A DNA stretch of 64,000 nucleotides, from assembly GCF_035582795.1 (NCBI RefSeq), contig NC_134369.1, positions 58,218,001 through 58,282,000 on the forward strand. Direction: 5' to 3'. Shown here in pieces: positions 13,601-27,500 of this stretch (positions are counted from its first letter, which is position 1; each line of letters begins with the position of its first letter). The stretch comes from Mycteria americana. Taxonomy: Eukaryota > Chordata > Aves > Ciconiiformes > Ciconiidae. Below the pieces are notes generated by a model, which was not told where the DNA came from, did no database searches, and was given only the letters and a program-made list of their open reading frames with translations. The translations under genes were made by a program, and so were the position numbers.

Positions 13601-16600
13601 CATTTTGTCATCAATTCCAAGTATTTCAATACCATTAAGATTAGTAACAGGTTTTTGCAGGTTATAGACATGGAGAACAACATTTGATTCTAGCTGAACA
13701 GCATCCCAACAAAAACATCATATTTGTCAAAAAAACCACCACCATTTGTTCCATTGCTGGGTAAAAGTGAACTACAACATCTTCCAAATTGAGAACTGAA
13801 AAATGTCCAGAGAAAGCACAAAATTGCTGTGAAGTTTTCTTTTTAGGGTAGGTATTTCAGTGCAGGACTCAACTTTAACAGCAAGGCTACACCAGATTTT
13901 CTTTGACTAGACTGAAAGCTGGTAAGCAGGAGAAATATTTCCTCATCCCATTTCCACCATCTTCTCTCCCTGAATGAGTCTCCTCTGCAGGGAACTGAAT
14001 TTACTAAGGAAAACTCTGTCGTGAACTGTCCAAATGGCACACAAGCTTTTTAGCAGCACCACAACGTATGAGTAGGAATCATGCAGCTAAAATGCATCAT
14101 GTTGATGCATTCCATTAATGGACAGAATAATGTCTCCTAAAGTTAACATGGCACTACACTGTCATGCTTCAAGTTATTTGACTATAATACAATTTTTCAG
14201 TTTTCAAATACTCTTAATGCAGTTTTCAGAGTCTCTTTATTCTAAACAAAGCATATAACTATTTTTAACATCGCAATACAAAGCAGTTATCACTATTCTT
14301 TGAGAGGCCATGTAGATATACATGTATTTTCTAAATAAGCCTTTAATCACTTCCTCTGTTGAAAGAGGAGCGCATGTATTGCCAGCGATTGAAGTGGCCT
14401 TGGTTATATTAAGATGCATCACTTCAGTTGTGGATGGCTTGGAAAACAGCGCTACCTAAGTTGCTGTGACTTTCCCTGGTCTCTGTGAATGACTATGGCT
14501 GATACTAAGACACTTGATTTTTCTCCTGTAGCAGCCACTTTCTTGTTAGTCTTTCCTGCCAGTAGGATCGGTTTCTTCTGAAGGTTTACCACCAGCATTT
14601 CATTATGAAAAACTAGAAACTTCCCCTCTGAAAACAAGAAAATTTGGGGAAATTATTGCTAAGTGTTATAAAATATTTCCTTTAATCATTGCAGAAAGTG
14701 CAACGTCTATTGCTCTCTCATGTATTCCTTGACTTCCTGGAATATTACTATCATAGCCACAATTACAATCCATATAAGAATGTAAGTTTGCCCAGCTGGA
14801 AGTACATATGATAACACCTGAAATTGCCCTGAGCATCAGCCATAGGCCTCAATAGTGATTATCCAGCACCTTCTGTGTCCTGTGCCACTAGAGCTTATGT
14901 GCTGTCCTCTACACAGATAGTTTCTATCCCACATTGGATGGAGTTTGATTTATAGAAGACAATAGTACTTGCCAGTTTTTATGTAAACAAGTGCTATTCT
15001 GAAAATACATTTCAAACACTTTTGCATTATAGTGACCACTGATAGTTCTGGAAACACTTCGTAGAGAAATTCAGGATTTTGAAATGTCTGAGGAATGTAA
15101 ATTCTTGCTGCTTGGAACCTAACACAGTGGACTTGATCTTACACAGAAAAGTGAACTGACGAAGGAAACAGCTTTCAGCAAAGCAAACAGATTCAGTCAT
15201 GTGGAAGTTCCCCTGCAGACTAACAAAACTCCGTCAAAATGCTCCCAGTTCTTTGCCTTACTCTAAGCAGGTCCTTCAATTTTCAAATAGTAAAGAATTT
15301 GAAGGAGTCTTCTCTTTCAGTTCTCCTCAAACTCTCACTTCACTCTTGCTATAAATAGTCAGGGACACAGCTTCATTTTTTCAGTTCTGCTCTATGCTTC
15401 TAGAGGTTTTTTCAGCAGCTGCGAACACAGGAGAAGGTACGAGCAGCCTGCTGCCTGCCTCCCACGGACAGCCGTGCAAAAGCAGAGTCCCGGCATCACA
15501 GCACGTTGCAGCAGGCTAAGCCCAGCGTGTTTATTTTCCTATGCAATGCAGCAGTCATACAAAATGCAGAAGAACAGATTTTACATTTTTTTGAATGAGA
15601 ACAGGACAAAACCAGGAAAAAATGTTGCTTCAATTGGGATTTTACACTAAAAATAAGGTGTACTGAGCTGCTGTTTTGCTTAGCTTTCTCTGACAGTTTA
15701 GACCTTCCCTAGCTCACATGACAAGTGAGCTGAAACAACATCTCCTTACAAAAAGAAAGGGGGTGATACTAGTGTGCTACAGCTAGGAAGGAAGCCACCT
15801 GCTCGTCAGTCCCTGCACCTGATGGCCCTGGCCCAGGACCCGCTGCGGGGAGCGGTCAGGGCTGGTTCCCCAAAACACAGGGCAGCTCAGAAAGGCCCCG
15901 TTTTCCTACCAGAGAGAGACACTGTCTCTGTTTTGGAAACAAACATCTCTGTCCTTCCTCAGGAGGGCTGGATGCTTACACCCAGAGCTTCCTCCTCAGC
16001 TCTGCAGATGAACTCACTTTACTGTCCTTTCCCTATATTAACTTTGCTGCGGAGATGAGTTTTGTGAAAGCAACAGATATTAAGAGCTATTACTCAGCAA
16101 CACAAAGAGGGCTCCAGGGGACCTGTTTGGATATTTACTCCTAAAATGGGGGAGTGGGGGAAATCAAACCTTTTTCTAAAACTTCAGTGTTAATCTGAAA
16201 AATCTAATTTTTCTTTCTTCTGTCTGTATGGCAAGTTTAAATTCAAGTGACTGCTCCCAGGGTAGCAGTATTGATCAAGTAATTCAGACACAAGAGCACT
16301 TACCGGCAAAGCTCAAGGGTGACAGAAATAAAAACACTGATCATCTTTATTCATCATCCTTACTGGCCTTTCCTGCATTTTCACAAAAATCTGTTAAAAG
16401 CTATTCTGGGGGCTTCGCGCTTAACAGGAAGCGGCATCAATAAAAATTCAGGCCGAGGACGACAAGGAAAGATGGTTATGATGAAAATTGCATTTGAAAA
16501 CCTTCCTCTCAACGTCAGTGTGAATCTTTGCATTAAACAATATGAGAGGCTTAGGGCAATGATGTAGAGGCATTAATGGTTAATGTAGTGGGACACGCTT

Positions 16601-19600
16601 CTTTGTAATTGCCTCCTGTCATTTCTGCAGTGTCCATGGGATATTGCGAAGAGAGAGGGCCCAGTTTACAATCCCATGTCAATGGATCTTCTCAAACTTG
16701 GAGGTAATTTTTTTTTTTTTAAACAAATTGTCAAACTCCATTGTATTAACAAAGAATTTACCTGGACCTCTGGTCTGAAAAAGAGAAAAGGGGCTACATG
16801 GTATTAAGTTACAGCTCTTAGGAAGGAAGAACAGTAAAAATAGAAAGCCGTGCCCTGGGAGAATACTTTTGGGTGGTGTGAACTAAATTCAGCTATCAAG
16901 TAAGAGGGTTTGCCTCCAACAGAATTGGTATAATTGCTCCCCCCTCATTCATATCTGCTGAGTTTGGCCTGTTGACTGTTCTGAGAAAAGTAAGCACTCG
17001 GAGGCAGAAGTGACATGGAAAAGAACAAAAAGAGCAAACACCATTACAACAAGGTACTAACCAGCTCTGAAAGGCCAAGAGAGAGAAAACAGAACTCAAG
17101 AGCATCACTGAAAGCTTCATGCTTAAAATAAATACCTTTGGTGCTCTAAAAGACACTTCTGGCACTGAGTACACAGGGACAGGCCATAATAACAGTGAAG
17201 CATTTTATTGTGTTGAATAATTCCAGGAACCATTTCAGATCTGTTAAACATTGCTAGAGAGATAAATGATACCAGCAACTGTATTTCCTAAAAAAAAAAA
17301 AAAAAAAAGTATCTGTATAAAGAACCTGTTTGTACAATTGAGTGCTACTATTTCCGTCCTCTCATGCCATACTTGGCTTTTCTATTACTTTTCCATCCAC
17401 AGCACCACGTGTTAGCGCACACATCTGACACACACACACATAACCCATACGTATCTATCTACCTATCATTGCCAAGTCCACGCGCTATCTGGCTTTCCAT
17501 CAGCTGCGATAGATCCAGGTCTGTAAAATAGTGGTCATATCAAAACATACACCTAGCAACACCCATGCGATGGTCAGCACACCCCGCAGCGTTTCTTCTT
17601 TTACGGTTCAGCACACCATGCCTGCACCTTTTCCAGTCTCTTGACCTGCCATTTGGCCAAGAACTGCAAGCACTGCAATGGATAGCATGGTGCTGTCAAA
17701 CACCCTCAAACTCACAACTCCTTTCACTTACAGCCATAAGCCTCCCTCAGACTGTGTCGCACACAGAGTAGGAAGCGTTTGCAAACTGAACAGACAGAAG
17801 AGGTGAAAGGAAGAAAGGAAGTGTTGTGAGATTCATGGAGTTGTCGGAACCATCAGCAAATCTTCAGTACCAAAAAACTGCCAAGTGTTAGAGTCTAAAG
17901 GTGAAAGTTAAAGCTTTCTTACCGAGACAGCCAGCTGAGAGCTGCTGAGGAGTGTTACTCACTCTAAATTTGTGCCCATGAGCTATAATGGACTAAGCCC
18001 CATTTTATTGAGTTCTGTGCTGAGGTACAGGTAGTCCATATCCCCAAAACAGAAGTAACTTTTCCTCCTGCTTATGGAGGTACACACCTCTTCTCCTCCC
18101 TGGAGGCTTCCGCTCTTGGCCTGCAAATTTGACACTCATGCTCCTAGTGCAGAATGAAATCAACAACAGAGCAAATCATTAGATACACAAATGAGAGCCT
18201 GGGAACAGAATTACACTACATATAACCATCTCCCAAATCCTCATGTCAAACACCTAAGGAGCCTGAACTCGCCTGAGGAGCCGTAAATACTTCATTGTTG
18301 CCCTTCAGTAAATTCAGCTTTCATCTAAGCACTCCATTTCAGAACAAATAGCTTTGAAACCTCAGTTTATCTGCCACAAAAAGGCAGCTTTATGCAGTCT
18401 TTTATAATCTATGATAATACCAGATGGTTTAAAACACTATTTGCTAGAAGTATGAATTGGCAGAGGAAAAAAAAAAAAAAAAAATCACTTAATATCACAT
18501 TTGAAAGGTTATTAACAAAAATCACTAACAGGAAAGAGGAAAAAAAAAAAAAAAACAACAACAAAACACTTCAGGAACACTTCAGCCTGGGTCATCCTCA
18601 ATTAGGAATGCAGTTCAAGGACACCAGCTGATGTTGCTCCGGGTTGGTATGTCATACTGGTGGCTTCCCATAAATTCTCAGTTAGCGGGAGTGTCCTAGG
18701 CTGTGAAGTCTTAGTCTCCTCTGCTCTTGGGACCACCTGGAGACATCAGGAGTATCCTTGGTACGCCTCAGTATTGCAAAGAGAAATAGATCTTCTTTGA
18801 CACTTTCCTTGGGGTGCAATCCCAGCTTGTGCCATCCTGTATCATCTCCCTAGGGCTCAGCTGAGCAAAATGAAGCCTGGTATTCTGGCCACCCGGGTAC
18901 AAGTTTTGCAGATACAAGCTTGAATTACGGAAGACTTAAAATTCAGAGAACCACAAACACTTACTAGTAGTTTTTATACAGTTGTTTTCTTACAAGTGAC
19001 AGATGAGCCTCAAAAATCCAGGGAAGCACAGACTGCAAATCAGAGGGAGTTTGCAACTTCATCGCTTTTGATCTATGAAAGCAAGCATTTGGTACAAGTG
19101 AAATAAATTCCTCTAATTTTTCATGCTTTCTTGGGATGATCAATGACTAATTCCAAGCTGTTCCCTATTTATCCTGTGGCCCGTATTTCCCCTCAGCACA
19201 GCATTTGTTCAAATACCCTTGATCACTTTTACGAGGAATGTTTAGAAAAGCTGAGAAGAAACTTGTCCACCTTGCTTACAAAGAAAAAACCCCTCTCGCT
19301 CGCTCTCATTCTGCATATACAGAACTTCCTTAAATTAAGAAAAAAAATTAAGAGCTTTTAAATAGAAATACTGAAATTGGAAGTTAATTCACATGAGGTC
19401 TTGCTTAAAAAAAAAGGGGGGGGAGGAGGAGCTGCACAGGGTGGGAGTCAGCTTCCTTCTTAAATGAAGGGCTACTGTTTGACAGAATAGTTATCCAGGC
19501 ATTATACAGTGACTTTTTTTTTCCTAAGCTGTAAGAGCATTACAAAACACAGGAAATTATTTACACCTGTCACGTGTGTCTCATCACTCAGGGATCTGGC

Positions 19601-20099
19601 ACTGCCACCAGTATTTAATACTACCCAGTACTCAGCGTTCCAAGATCTCTTTTCAGATGCTTGTAACTAAATGCCTGTGAAGTAGGCATCACACAAGCAT
19701 CCTGAAAGGAATTAATTATTTTGCATTCTTCACAGGGTTTGGAAGCTAATAAAGCTTTAAAATCTCCACTGAATATGGAGGTAAGAATACATACTCAGTA
19801 ACTAAATGTGGCAACAGCCCTATGGGAGACACAGTATGTGACCACACAGTTAAAGAGCACTTTGTTGATGCACAACAGAGCTGGGTTAAAGTTGTATCAG
19901 CAAGGTTGATTTATTTCCTAACTTTTTACCTCCACGCAATTTTAAAGCTTTCTTATTTTTCAGTATAAAACTTTAATTTTTGAGGTACAGCTGTATAGCC
20001 AGGTAGGTAAAAAGCTTTAACAGTTAACCACCGTTATTCTGGGAGACTGTTTTCTATATTAGTTATATTCATAGGTAGAGAAAACCAACTCAAGGAACA
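7608..20099. other. Intergenic / downstream flank of ATG2B, no gene seen
   Basis: Mostly AT-rich with some GC-richer patches (10440-11000 and 15420-16000). Homopolymer A runs occur at 9905-9921 (17), 17290-17308 (19), 18467-18484 (18) and 18540-18555 (16). Open frames are all under 135 codons and unlike known families. In human the bradykinin receptor genes lie on this side of ATG2B; no receptor-like coding sequence is visible within this stretch. Confidence 0.55.
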
Positions 20100-23000
20100 A
20101 ATTAAGGTATTTATTTATGTATTGTTACAAATTTGTGGTTTTTCCATTAAACATATTTAACAGGACAACCTATTTGCACTCAGGCCTTTCAGCATTTTAA
20201 TAAGCTAAAATATACACTCTTGGTGCCATATAAATTATGGTCAAAAATAATTCTCAAAGACATACTGAGGGGACAAGAACTTTAAGCAAAATAACTGAAG
20301 TTGAAATAGTCCTTCAACAGTGGTTTCTGTTTCATGAAATTATATTCTTTACACTAGCAAACTATATACAAACAATACAACAAAACTACTATAAATGCAA
20401 AAATGTAAAAAATATACACAAACATATACACAAATTGCTGTGTTTGTCTGAGCTACCTTACTATTAAGAAATCCAGTACAAATGCATGACTTGTATTTAT
20501 GTACTTAATTTATAGTATCTAATTTTTTAATTGTAAACAAGATTCAGCATGTAGAGCAACTTAAAACAGTTGTCAGAAGCGTAAATCATGAGGCCTGGAG
20601 ACTGAGAGAACTATGCACACTAGGGATCCAAACTGACTTAAATACCCACGCCTTTTCCGACAATGCTTATACTGCTGTGAGATTTAGGATATTTAAAAGA
20701 TTTAGAAGCATTTAACTACTCTAAACAAATTCTTGGATTTCACTGTTTTACAAAATGCGTACACACCAATATTGAAAGTAAAATTAGTATCACATTTGCA
20801 GGTGTGTGGATCATGTTCAGTAAGAGTGTCTTGTTCGTAACATTTAACAGCTTTTTGGTTTATTAAGAAACTTTTCTTGGCAACTCACTTAAGCAACTGT
20901 AAATGAAAGCAAGCAATGGATGTTCACAATCAACCACTTAATGAGACAATGAAAACAGACTCATCTCTTAAGCACATATGAACTCACTGGTGACTGACTT
21001 AATGCTTATCATTAGGCATGTACGCATAGAGTACCCTGCATGGCTAAAAAGCTGCGGTATTTAGAAACTGTCAACTGATACTGGAAAGAAAATGGAAGCT
21101 GCCTTTGCATGGATGTGATGATTTGTTGCTCTCAGTAACTGCCAAGATTCTTATGAAGCATGGGTTTTATTTTGTTTTTTCCCAAAGATGGCTGTATTTT
21201 TTCAAGTACTTCCCTGGGACTCAGCATTGTATTATTTGAGATGCCAGGATGCTTAAGAAAACCCAGGATGACAGCTCTGTCTATCAGGACAGTATTGGAC
21301 TAAGTAATAGTAGTAGCAGTAGTAGTGTTCAACATTAGAGAATTTCAACATTAACCATGGATTGTGCCAGTTTACACCCACTACAAAGACAAAAAGTGAA
21401 TCAGTGCAACTGATTTCAGTGGAAAATTCAAGTACAACAATATTTTTGCAGATCTCCTCATGCTAACAGAGACTACAGTAATGTATCCATAGGCTTCCAT
21501 TTCCAAGAACTGTGTCCAGAGTCAAATCTCATTTTGTGTATTTAAGTGCCTGAAAACTCTTACAGTATTGAGCAGAGCATTTGACGAATCCCTTCTCATA
21601 CACGATATATACTTTTTGATTTAAAACACAAGCCGCACCATACAAGACACATTTTGAAAACAAGGTCCTAATGTAGACTAGTTTGGCGAGTTTTGTGGGC
21701 TTTGGGGTTTTTTTAAACATTTCAAACACTGCAAGATCATGTTACGGCTGAGAAACAATGCAGAATATACATCCAAAAATTAAGAAACTGCTTGTAAAAA
21801 TAAAATGTTGGAAAAACATTTAAATCAATTTCACTGAAAAGGCTCAATAAAGTGCAAGCAGTAAATGCAAGGGTTTACATAGTGAAAAGTTAAGTTTAAT
21901 AAATTTGTACAATCTGTATTGCTGACAATGAGAGACACTCTATAAAAGTTTTACCTTGACAGCATGCCCTCATATAAAAATATATTCTAATTGCATTGCA
22001 GTACAATCAGATCATGACAGAACTGAAAATGAAATGAACACTGAAATGCCACTGCTCCTTTTCAGCAATGTCAAAAAGGAAGAAAATATGTAGATTTATA
22101 CTATTACAGTATACTGCAATTAACTGGACAAACTGGACCAGCCAAAACTACATAGTATGGTAACTGCACAAGAAAACAATGCATTGCTACTTACTTGCAT
22201 TGACTCATCGCCACTTCTTGAGAAGGCATTCGGGAGGTGCCTTGATTGCAAACATGGAACTCATTCCTGTGCAAAATGCTCAAGCTTTGAGCTCTCACTA
22301 AAGCAGAGCTCTCCAATTACTGGACAGAAGTATTAACTGCAGCAAGTATTTCTACATCAGAAAATATTTCATGTGATTAAATCTGCAGGTATTTGTCCTC
22401 TCAAAAGCATCTTGTTCTGCTTACAGCATGTCGTTTAACTGAAATAACCAGGTCTTCAAAGCGTACCACAACTTAGATGATTCCAGTGAATGAAAACAAA
22501 ACTTTGTAATATCACCTGTCACCCAATGCAGGAGTTTGTTTATAACTGGAGTTTTGTTTTATGAAAAATAATAAAGCAGACTGCAGAACTCTTCCCAGCA
22601 GAGGGGACATTTTCAAATCATTTACCCTCCAGCCAGATTCTTTGGTGTTCAGGAATAGCTAGTATAATATGAGGATGAACAAGCAGTAACTATTTTCCTT
22701 CATACACTCTTATTTGTCCTGTAAGGCCCATCAGCGAAGTTTTTGCTAGTGGCAGGTAAAAGAGAAGGAAACTACCTCATCAGCCTTAGAGACTGAAGTC
22801 TGATCAAAAGCATCTGATGTCCCTCTTTCAGTGGAGATTTTCCACATAGCCTATTTGCAGGATTTCCACTTATGATAAGCACAGGACTACGACAAACTTA
22901 TATTCTGGCTAGTCATCCAAAGTGTTAAGTTGTTGAAATTCAAAATGAGTATTTTTCTATTCAGAATAGTCTTTACTTTCTACCCTCCAGTTTTTGCTAA

Positions 23001-24348
23001 TACAAGGAAAAAAGTTTATTCCTGTATAGCTAGTGCCGAGCCTTTTAACTGCCCAGAAATGACGCAATGTCAGTTGCTTAATAAAGCTCTGCAGAGACTC
23101 TGGTCACCTATTAAACTGTAAATAATGTCAGTACCAACTTCAATTTTTGAAGTTTTGTTTTCTTTTTTTTTTTTTTTAAATCCTCTCACCCATCCCCAGT
23201 TCAAATTAAATGACCCCAAATACACATTGTCAAATAACTGACAACGCACAATTTAAATTAAAAATTATCTTGAGAGCGCAGCAACTTTGCAACAATATGA
23301 ACTTTAAATAAAAGCAGGTTATTAAAATAATATCTGCATAGAATTTTAACTATGAAATTACGAAATAATTTGTTTTTACTTTACTTAGGATTTCTCATTC
23401 TTACAAAGAACTGTTGGCCACCGTAAAATTTAACTGCTGTTTTCCTGAAGAATAGTTATTTTTAGCATGGTAATTAGTGTAACAGAAGACAAAAGTGTTT
23501 TTACATATAATGAGTAGTTTAAACAAATTTAAGACACTTTTCTGTAGTATCATCATCAAATGATGCTCTTTTCAATAATTTGTGTAAGCTTCTAAACCAC
23601 ATAAAGGATAATGCACATTACATTTTATTCACACTATAAAAAAAGCACAATATACAGGCCATATCCTTTAAAGTGCAACACAACAGAACATTTCTGCAAC
23701 ATTCAGGTTCTTCAAAGACCCACAAAAGTAGGTATTTAATATTTAGGAACAAATCCTGTTCATAGGTGTATCAACACTGAATCTAAATTCTGAATGGTTA
23801 TCAAGCTTGCCCTTGCTGTAAGTGCCACGTTAAAAGCAATGCTTACGACCACTAAACAATATTATCTTATCTGCTTCCATATTACATAGCCTTCATGTCT
23901 CATGTCCAAAATGAAAGCTTTTATCCTTTAGTCAGTGAAGAGCATCTGCAGAGCCCTTTATTGAAGACAGTTCTTTGACTATGCTCAGAAAACATCTTTA
24001 AAGTATACTTAGTTTCACCATACAGGCTACTGCTTCAGTTGTTAAATCTACCAAGAAAAATATGGTAAACAGAATAGAGCAAGTATGTCTCTGAGTTGGC
24101 AGCGCATGCTTCGCTATGTTTGGCACTATCTACCAAATGTATTGGTAACACACAGCATAAGCAAGTACCAATTTGCTTTTCACTTCATAAATATTTTTGG
24201 TTGGATGTTTTGCTAATAATAGTTGAAAACCTCATTTGTTCCTGAGATGAGAATGACGAAACAAAGCAAGCTCCATCTAAAGCTGCAAACAGGACAATCT
24301 TCTGCATTTCCGGCCTTGCTGCCTGCCTGCGGAGCCAGATTTATAATC
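20100..24348 (-). other. ATG2B: Probable long 3' UTR of ATG2B, end uncertain
   Basis: AT-rich sequence with no retroelement that I recognise and no ORF of interest. AATAAA on the minus strand occurs at 23957-23962 (about 390 nt after the stop), 23624-23629, 23015-23020, 21166-21171 and 20110-20115. Any of these could be the cleavage signal. The left limit given is the last of these signals, so it is a guess; a short UTR ending near 23.95 kb is equally possible. Confidence 0.35.
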
Positions 24349-24579
24349 TCAATCCTCCCCAAGGCGCCATTTCTGAGACTCTTCTTGACGCACATCTGGC
24401 CTGATCTGGTTTCTCATTCCACCTAGAACATTTGAGGTTGCCTCTGTTGCAACAATGAGAGGTTTCACCACAGTTGGTGGAATTTGGCGGAGGACTCCTC
24501 CTACTGCTCCAGTTACTCCTCTGTTTTCATGCTCACGAGCAGCAGTCTCATAGATGGTTTGGGCTGTGTCCGTAATCCC
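24349..24579 (-). CDS. ATG2B: ATG2B window exon 40, last coding part and stop
   Basis: Encodes GITDTAQTIYETAAREHENR, then VVKPLIVATEATSNVLGGMR, and ends SQKWRLGED followed by TGA at 24349-24351. Acceptor TCAAAG|GGGATT. The exon continues leftwards as 3' UTR. The C-terminus has the same length as the human protein, with only the last few residues changed. Confidence 0.96.
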   Translation of the reverse strand, partial: GITDTAQTIYETAAREHENRGVTGAVGGVLRQIPPTVVKPLIVATEATSNVLGGMRNQIRPDVRQEESQKWRLGED

Positions 24580-27500
24580 CTTTGAGAAATTAACAGAAAT
24601 TAGTTACACTGAAAAAGAAAAAGCAACCTCTCCTAATTCTAAGGGAAACTTAAACTGGTCAGCATTTATCTTCTTTGTGATTTGTATTATAACTGTAGTA
24701 CAACTATACTGATACAAATATGATTTAGTTCTTCTAATGAGGCTTAAAATAACAATACTATGAACTTACAGATGAAAATATTTCATATAACTTCTGGTGG
24801 CACTTCTTGTGCATAAGGGAAGAAGCTGTGGGGTACTGTGAGCTATTAAAAAATGACAGAATTCACTGAAAACTCCCCAGCTGAGACCTGACTTCCTAGA
24901 CATGGTATCAGGTGCAACTAACTGAAAGTACAATACAAAAAGTACAATAAAAACAGGTCAGCATTCTAATTTTTAATACACTGTCATGGTAAAGAGAGTT
25001 TAAGCATAATGCTTAAACTCTAACAACCTCAGAATTAACAGTAACTGGGGTGTGGGGGAGATGGGGCAGGAAGGGAAGGAAGGACGGACAATACAGGGCG
25101 GGAATCAGGTTTACATGTCTCAGAATAATTGTAAACCCTCACAACTGTAGAACTCTGAAGTCCTATTCACACTTATCTGCATTTATATCTGCTTCTCTGA
25201 TTTTTCTATGCAAGGTTTCTGATGGTTTAAGATTACTGATGAGGACAGTCCTGTTCAAAACTTAAATCTCCTTCTTCATTTGGTCAGCTGAAACTAACAT
25301 CTGAAGGTCAGCTGAAACTAACATCTAACATCTTCATTTGGTCAGCTGAAACTAACAACTAACATTTTATTTGCTGTTTTAGGAAATAATTCTTAAGTTT
25401 GGTTAAGGACAGTTACTTTCGCACTCACCTCTTTTACTACACTGTATGCCTTGGCTACACCTTCCCGTAGGTCTACGGGCTGATGAGCTAAACGATGGCG
25501 AGGGAATCGTTTGATCTTTTTTGCTTCAATAAAAGTAGGCCCTGGTGATACCATGTCATATGCAGTTTCTGCAGCTGCCTGAAGATCAGGAGCAAATGCA
25601 AAATATGTAAGAAGTCTTATAGCATCTGATCACAAATTTAAGCTACTAACAGGATGACATAATTGAAATAAAAGAATTTTAATTCCACAAATAATTTTCA
25701 TTTACATCAGATTAAGGTTTTGTACAAGAACTTCTGGAATGGGAGCAGCTGGAACTATACATCAAGTTCCATAATGAAGGAACGAATGTTGTAGGTTTTG
25801 GTAGGGATTTTCCCCGCCCCAACTGCTATTCCTTCAAAGGCATCCTCTAATCTGTGCACAATGCTCAAGATAGAAACTGAAACATTTGATCAGCGGTATA
25901 TTTTTCTTACACAAGCATACACATAATTCCACTCGTGAATAATACCACTGTTTTTTTACTATATATGTTCAGGCTTAGGCACATCTACAATTTTTGCAAA
26001 ATTAGGTGGTAAAAGTGTATTTTCATTATGTATTTTACATTAAGGAACATAAATTTATTAACACTTTAATCCAAGATTACTTTAGGGTTAAATCCAGAAA
26101 GGTTTATAGACTTCGTGTACGTCAATACAATTAGTATTGGTTTTGGGTTTGGGGGTTTTGTTTGTTTGTTTGTTTTGGGGGTTTTTTTTGTGGGTTATTT
26201 TTTGTTTTGTTTTGGGTTTTGTTTGGTTTGGTTTTTTTTCTTTTAATAAGCACAGATTTTATAATAAGCACAGCTGACATCTTAAAAAAGTTAAGAATCT
26301 ATTACTGGAAAATACACATATGCAAAGAACTCATCTTTCTCAGTATTAGCGATTTTTTAGTGCAGCTGAGTATTTTAGTATTAAACTGTACATTGGAATA
26401 CATTAAAGACATTACAAAACATAACAGCTTGGGTGTTCAGCAATATTTTAACACAATTTTCTAACCATTGCATTTGATGCCACCTCACAGACTGCTGCAA
26501 GCTTTGCCCAGTCTCTGCTTTCCTATTTATACAGCTGCCTTTTTTTTGTTAAGACATGCTCCCAACCTTAAATATATAGCATTGAGATATAGCTTTATAT
26601 ATTTGATTTACATATATTTGACATATAACTTTATATAGACCACTTACTAGCAACACTTCTCATTTTATGTCTAACTCCAGAATTAATACACTATACCTGT
26701 ATAGTCTGAACCATTCTGTTTGTTAGCTCCAGCGCTGCCATTGCAGTGGAAGTACCAAAAGAAGCTGCTCCTCTTTGAAAGCCTCTTACAATACGGCCAT
26801 CCTTTCGGTACTGCTCTATTGGTAACCACACCAAGTCTTTCAGACCTTGGACTGAAAATGAAGACAGAACACCATAGTTAGAAAGTTCTATTAGATAAGC
26901 AGAATGCCTTGAGAGGAAGCGAAAACAAGTGTCAACATTGTTTGGGGGTGGTTTTTTGTTGAGTTTTGTTTGCTTAAAACAACTTTCACATGTTCCTGAA
27001 TAGAAATAAGAATTAACTTACCTAACTGCACTAGTGAATGCATAGGCCCTACTCCTCCCAAAATTCCTGGTAGCTGGTTTTTCTTTATATCATTAAGCCA
27101 TTCACTGATGGCATAGGAGAACAATTTATCCACACCTAATAAACTGAAGTAAATAAAATCATTAGTATTTTTTTAAAAACATACAATTCCTAATAAGAGA
27201 AATGCATTATTCATTGAAGTAAACAAAGATGTCATTTAAAAAAAAGGAAGCCTGTTTTTCAAGTGTCAGCTTTTGTTGCTTTTGGCTAACCTAAGTGTTT
27301 CATGTGTATGGGCTTTATGAAACAAGTTCAAGACTGCATAATCACATCTTGTTCAAAAGGAAGTAAACATACAACTAAAATTAAAAGAGTTTAGCACCAA
27401 TACTACCACATATGTTAAATACTGTCCTGAAAACAGATGTTCTTCTTGAACACTATATATTTGACCAAAACTAGAATCAACAAATATTTGTGAGGTTAAA

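Noticed and set aside
15340-15460. TATA-like CTATAAATAG followed by a GGAGAAG|GTACGAG donor-like site, resembling a promoter and first exon
   Set aside because: No coding sequence or downstream exon could be linked to it, so it is most likely chance.
26162-26464. 100-codon frame beginning MFVCFGGFFCGLFF
   Set aside because: Produced by the T/G-rich low-complexity tract in an intron.
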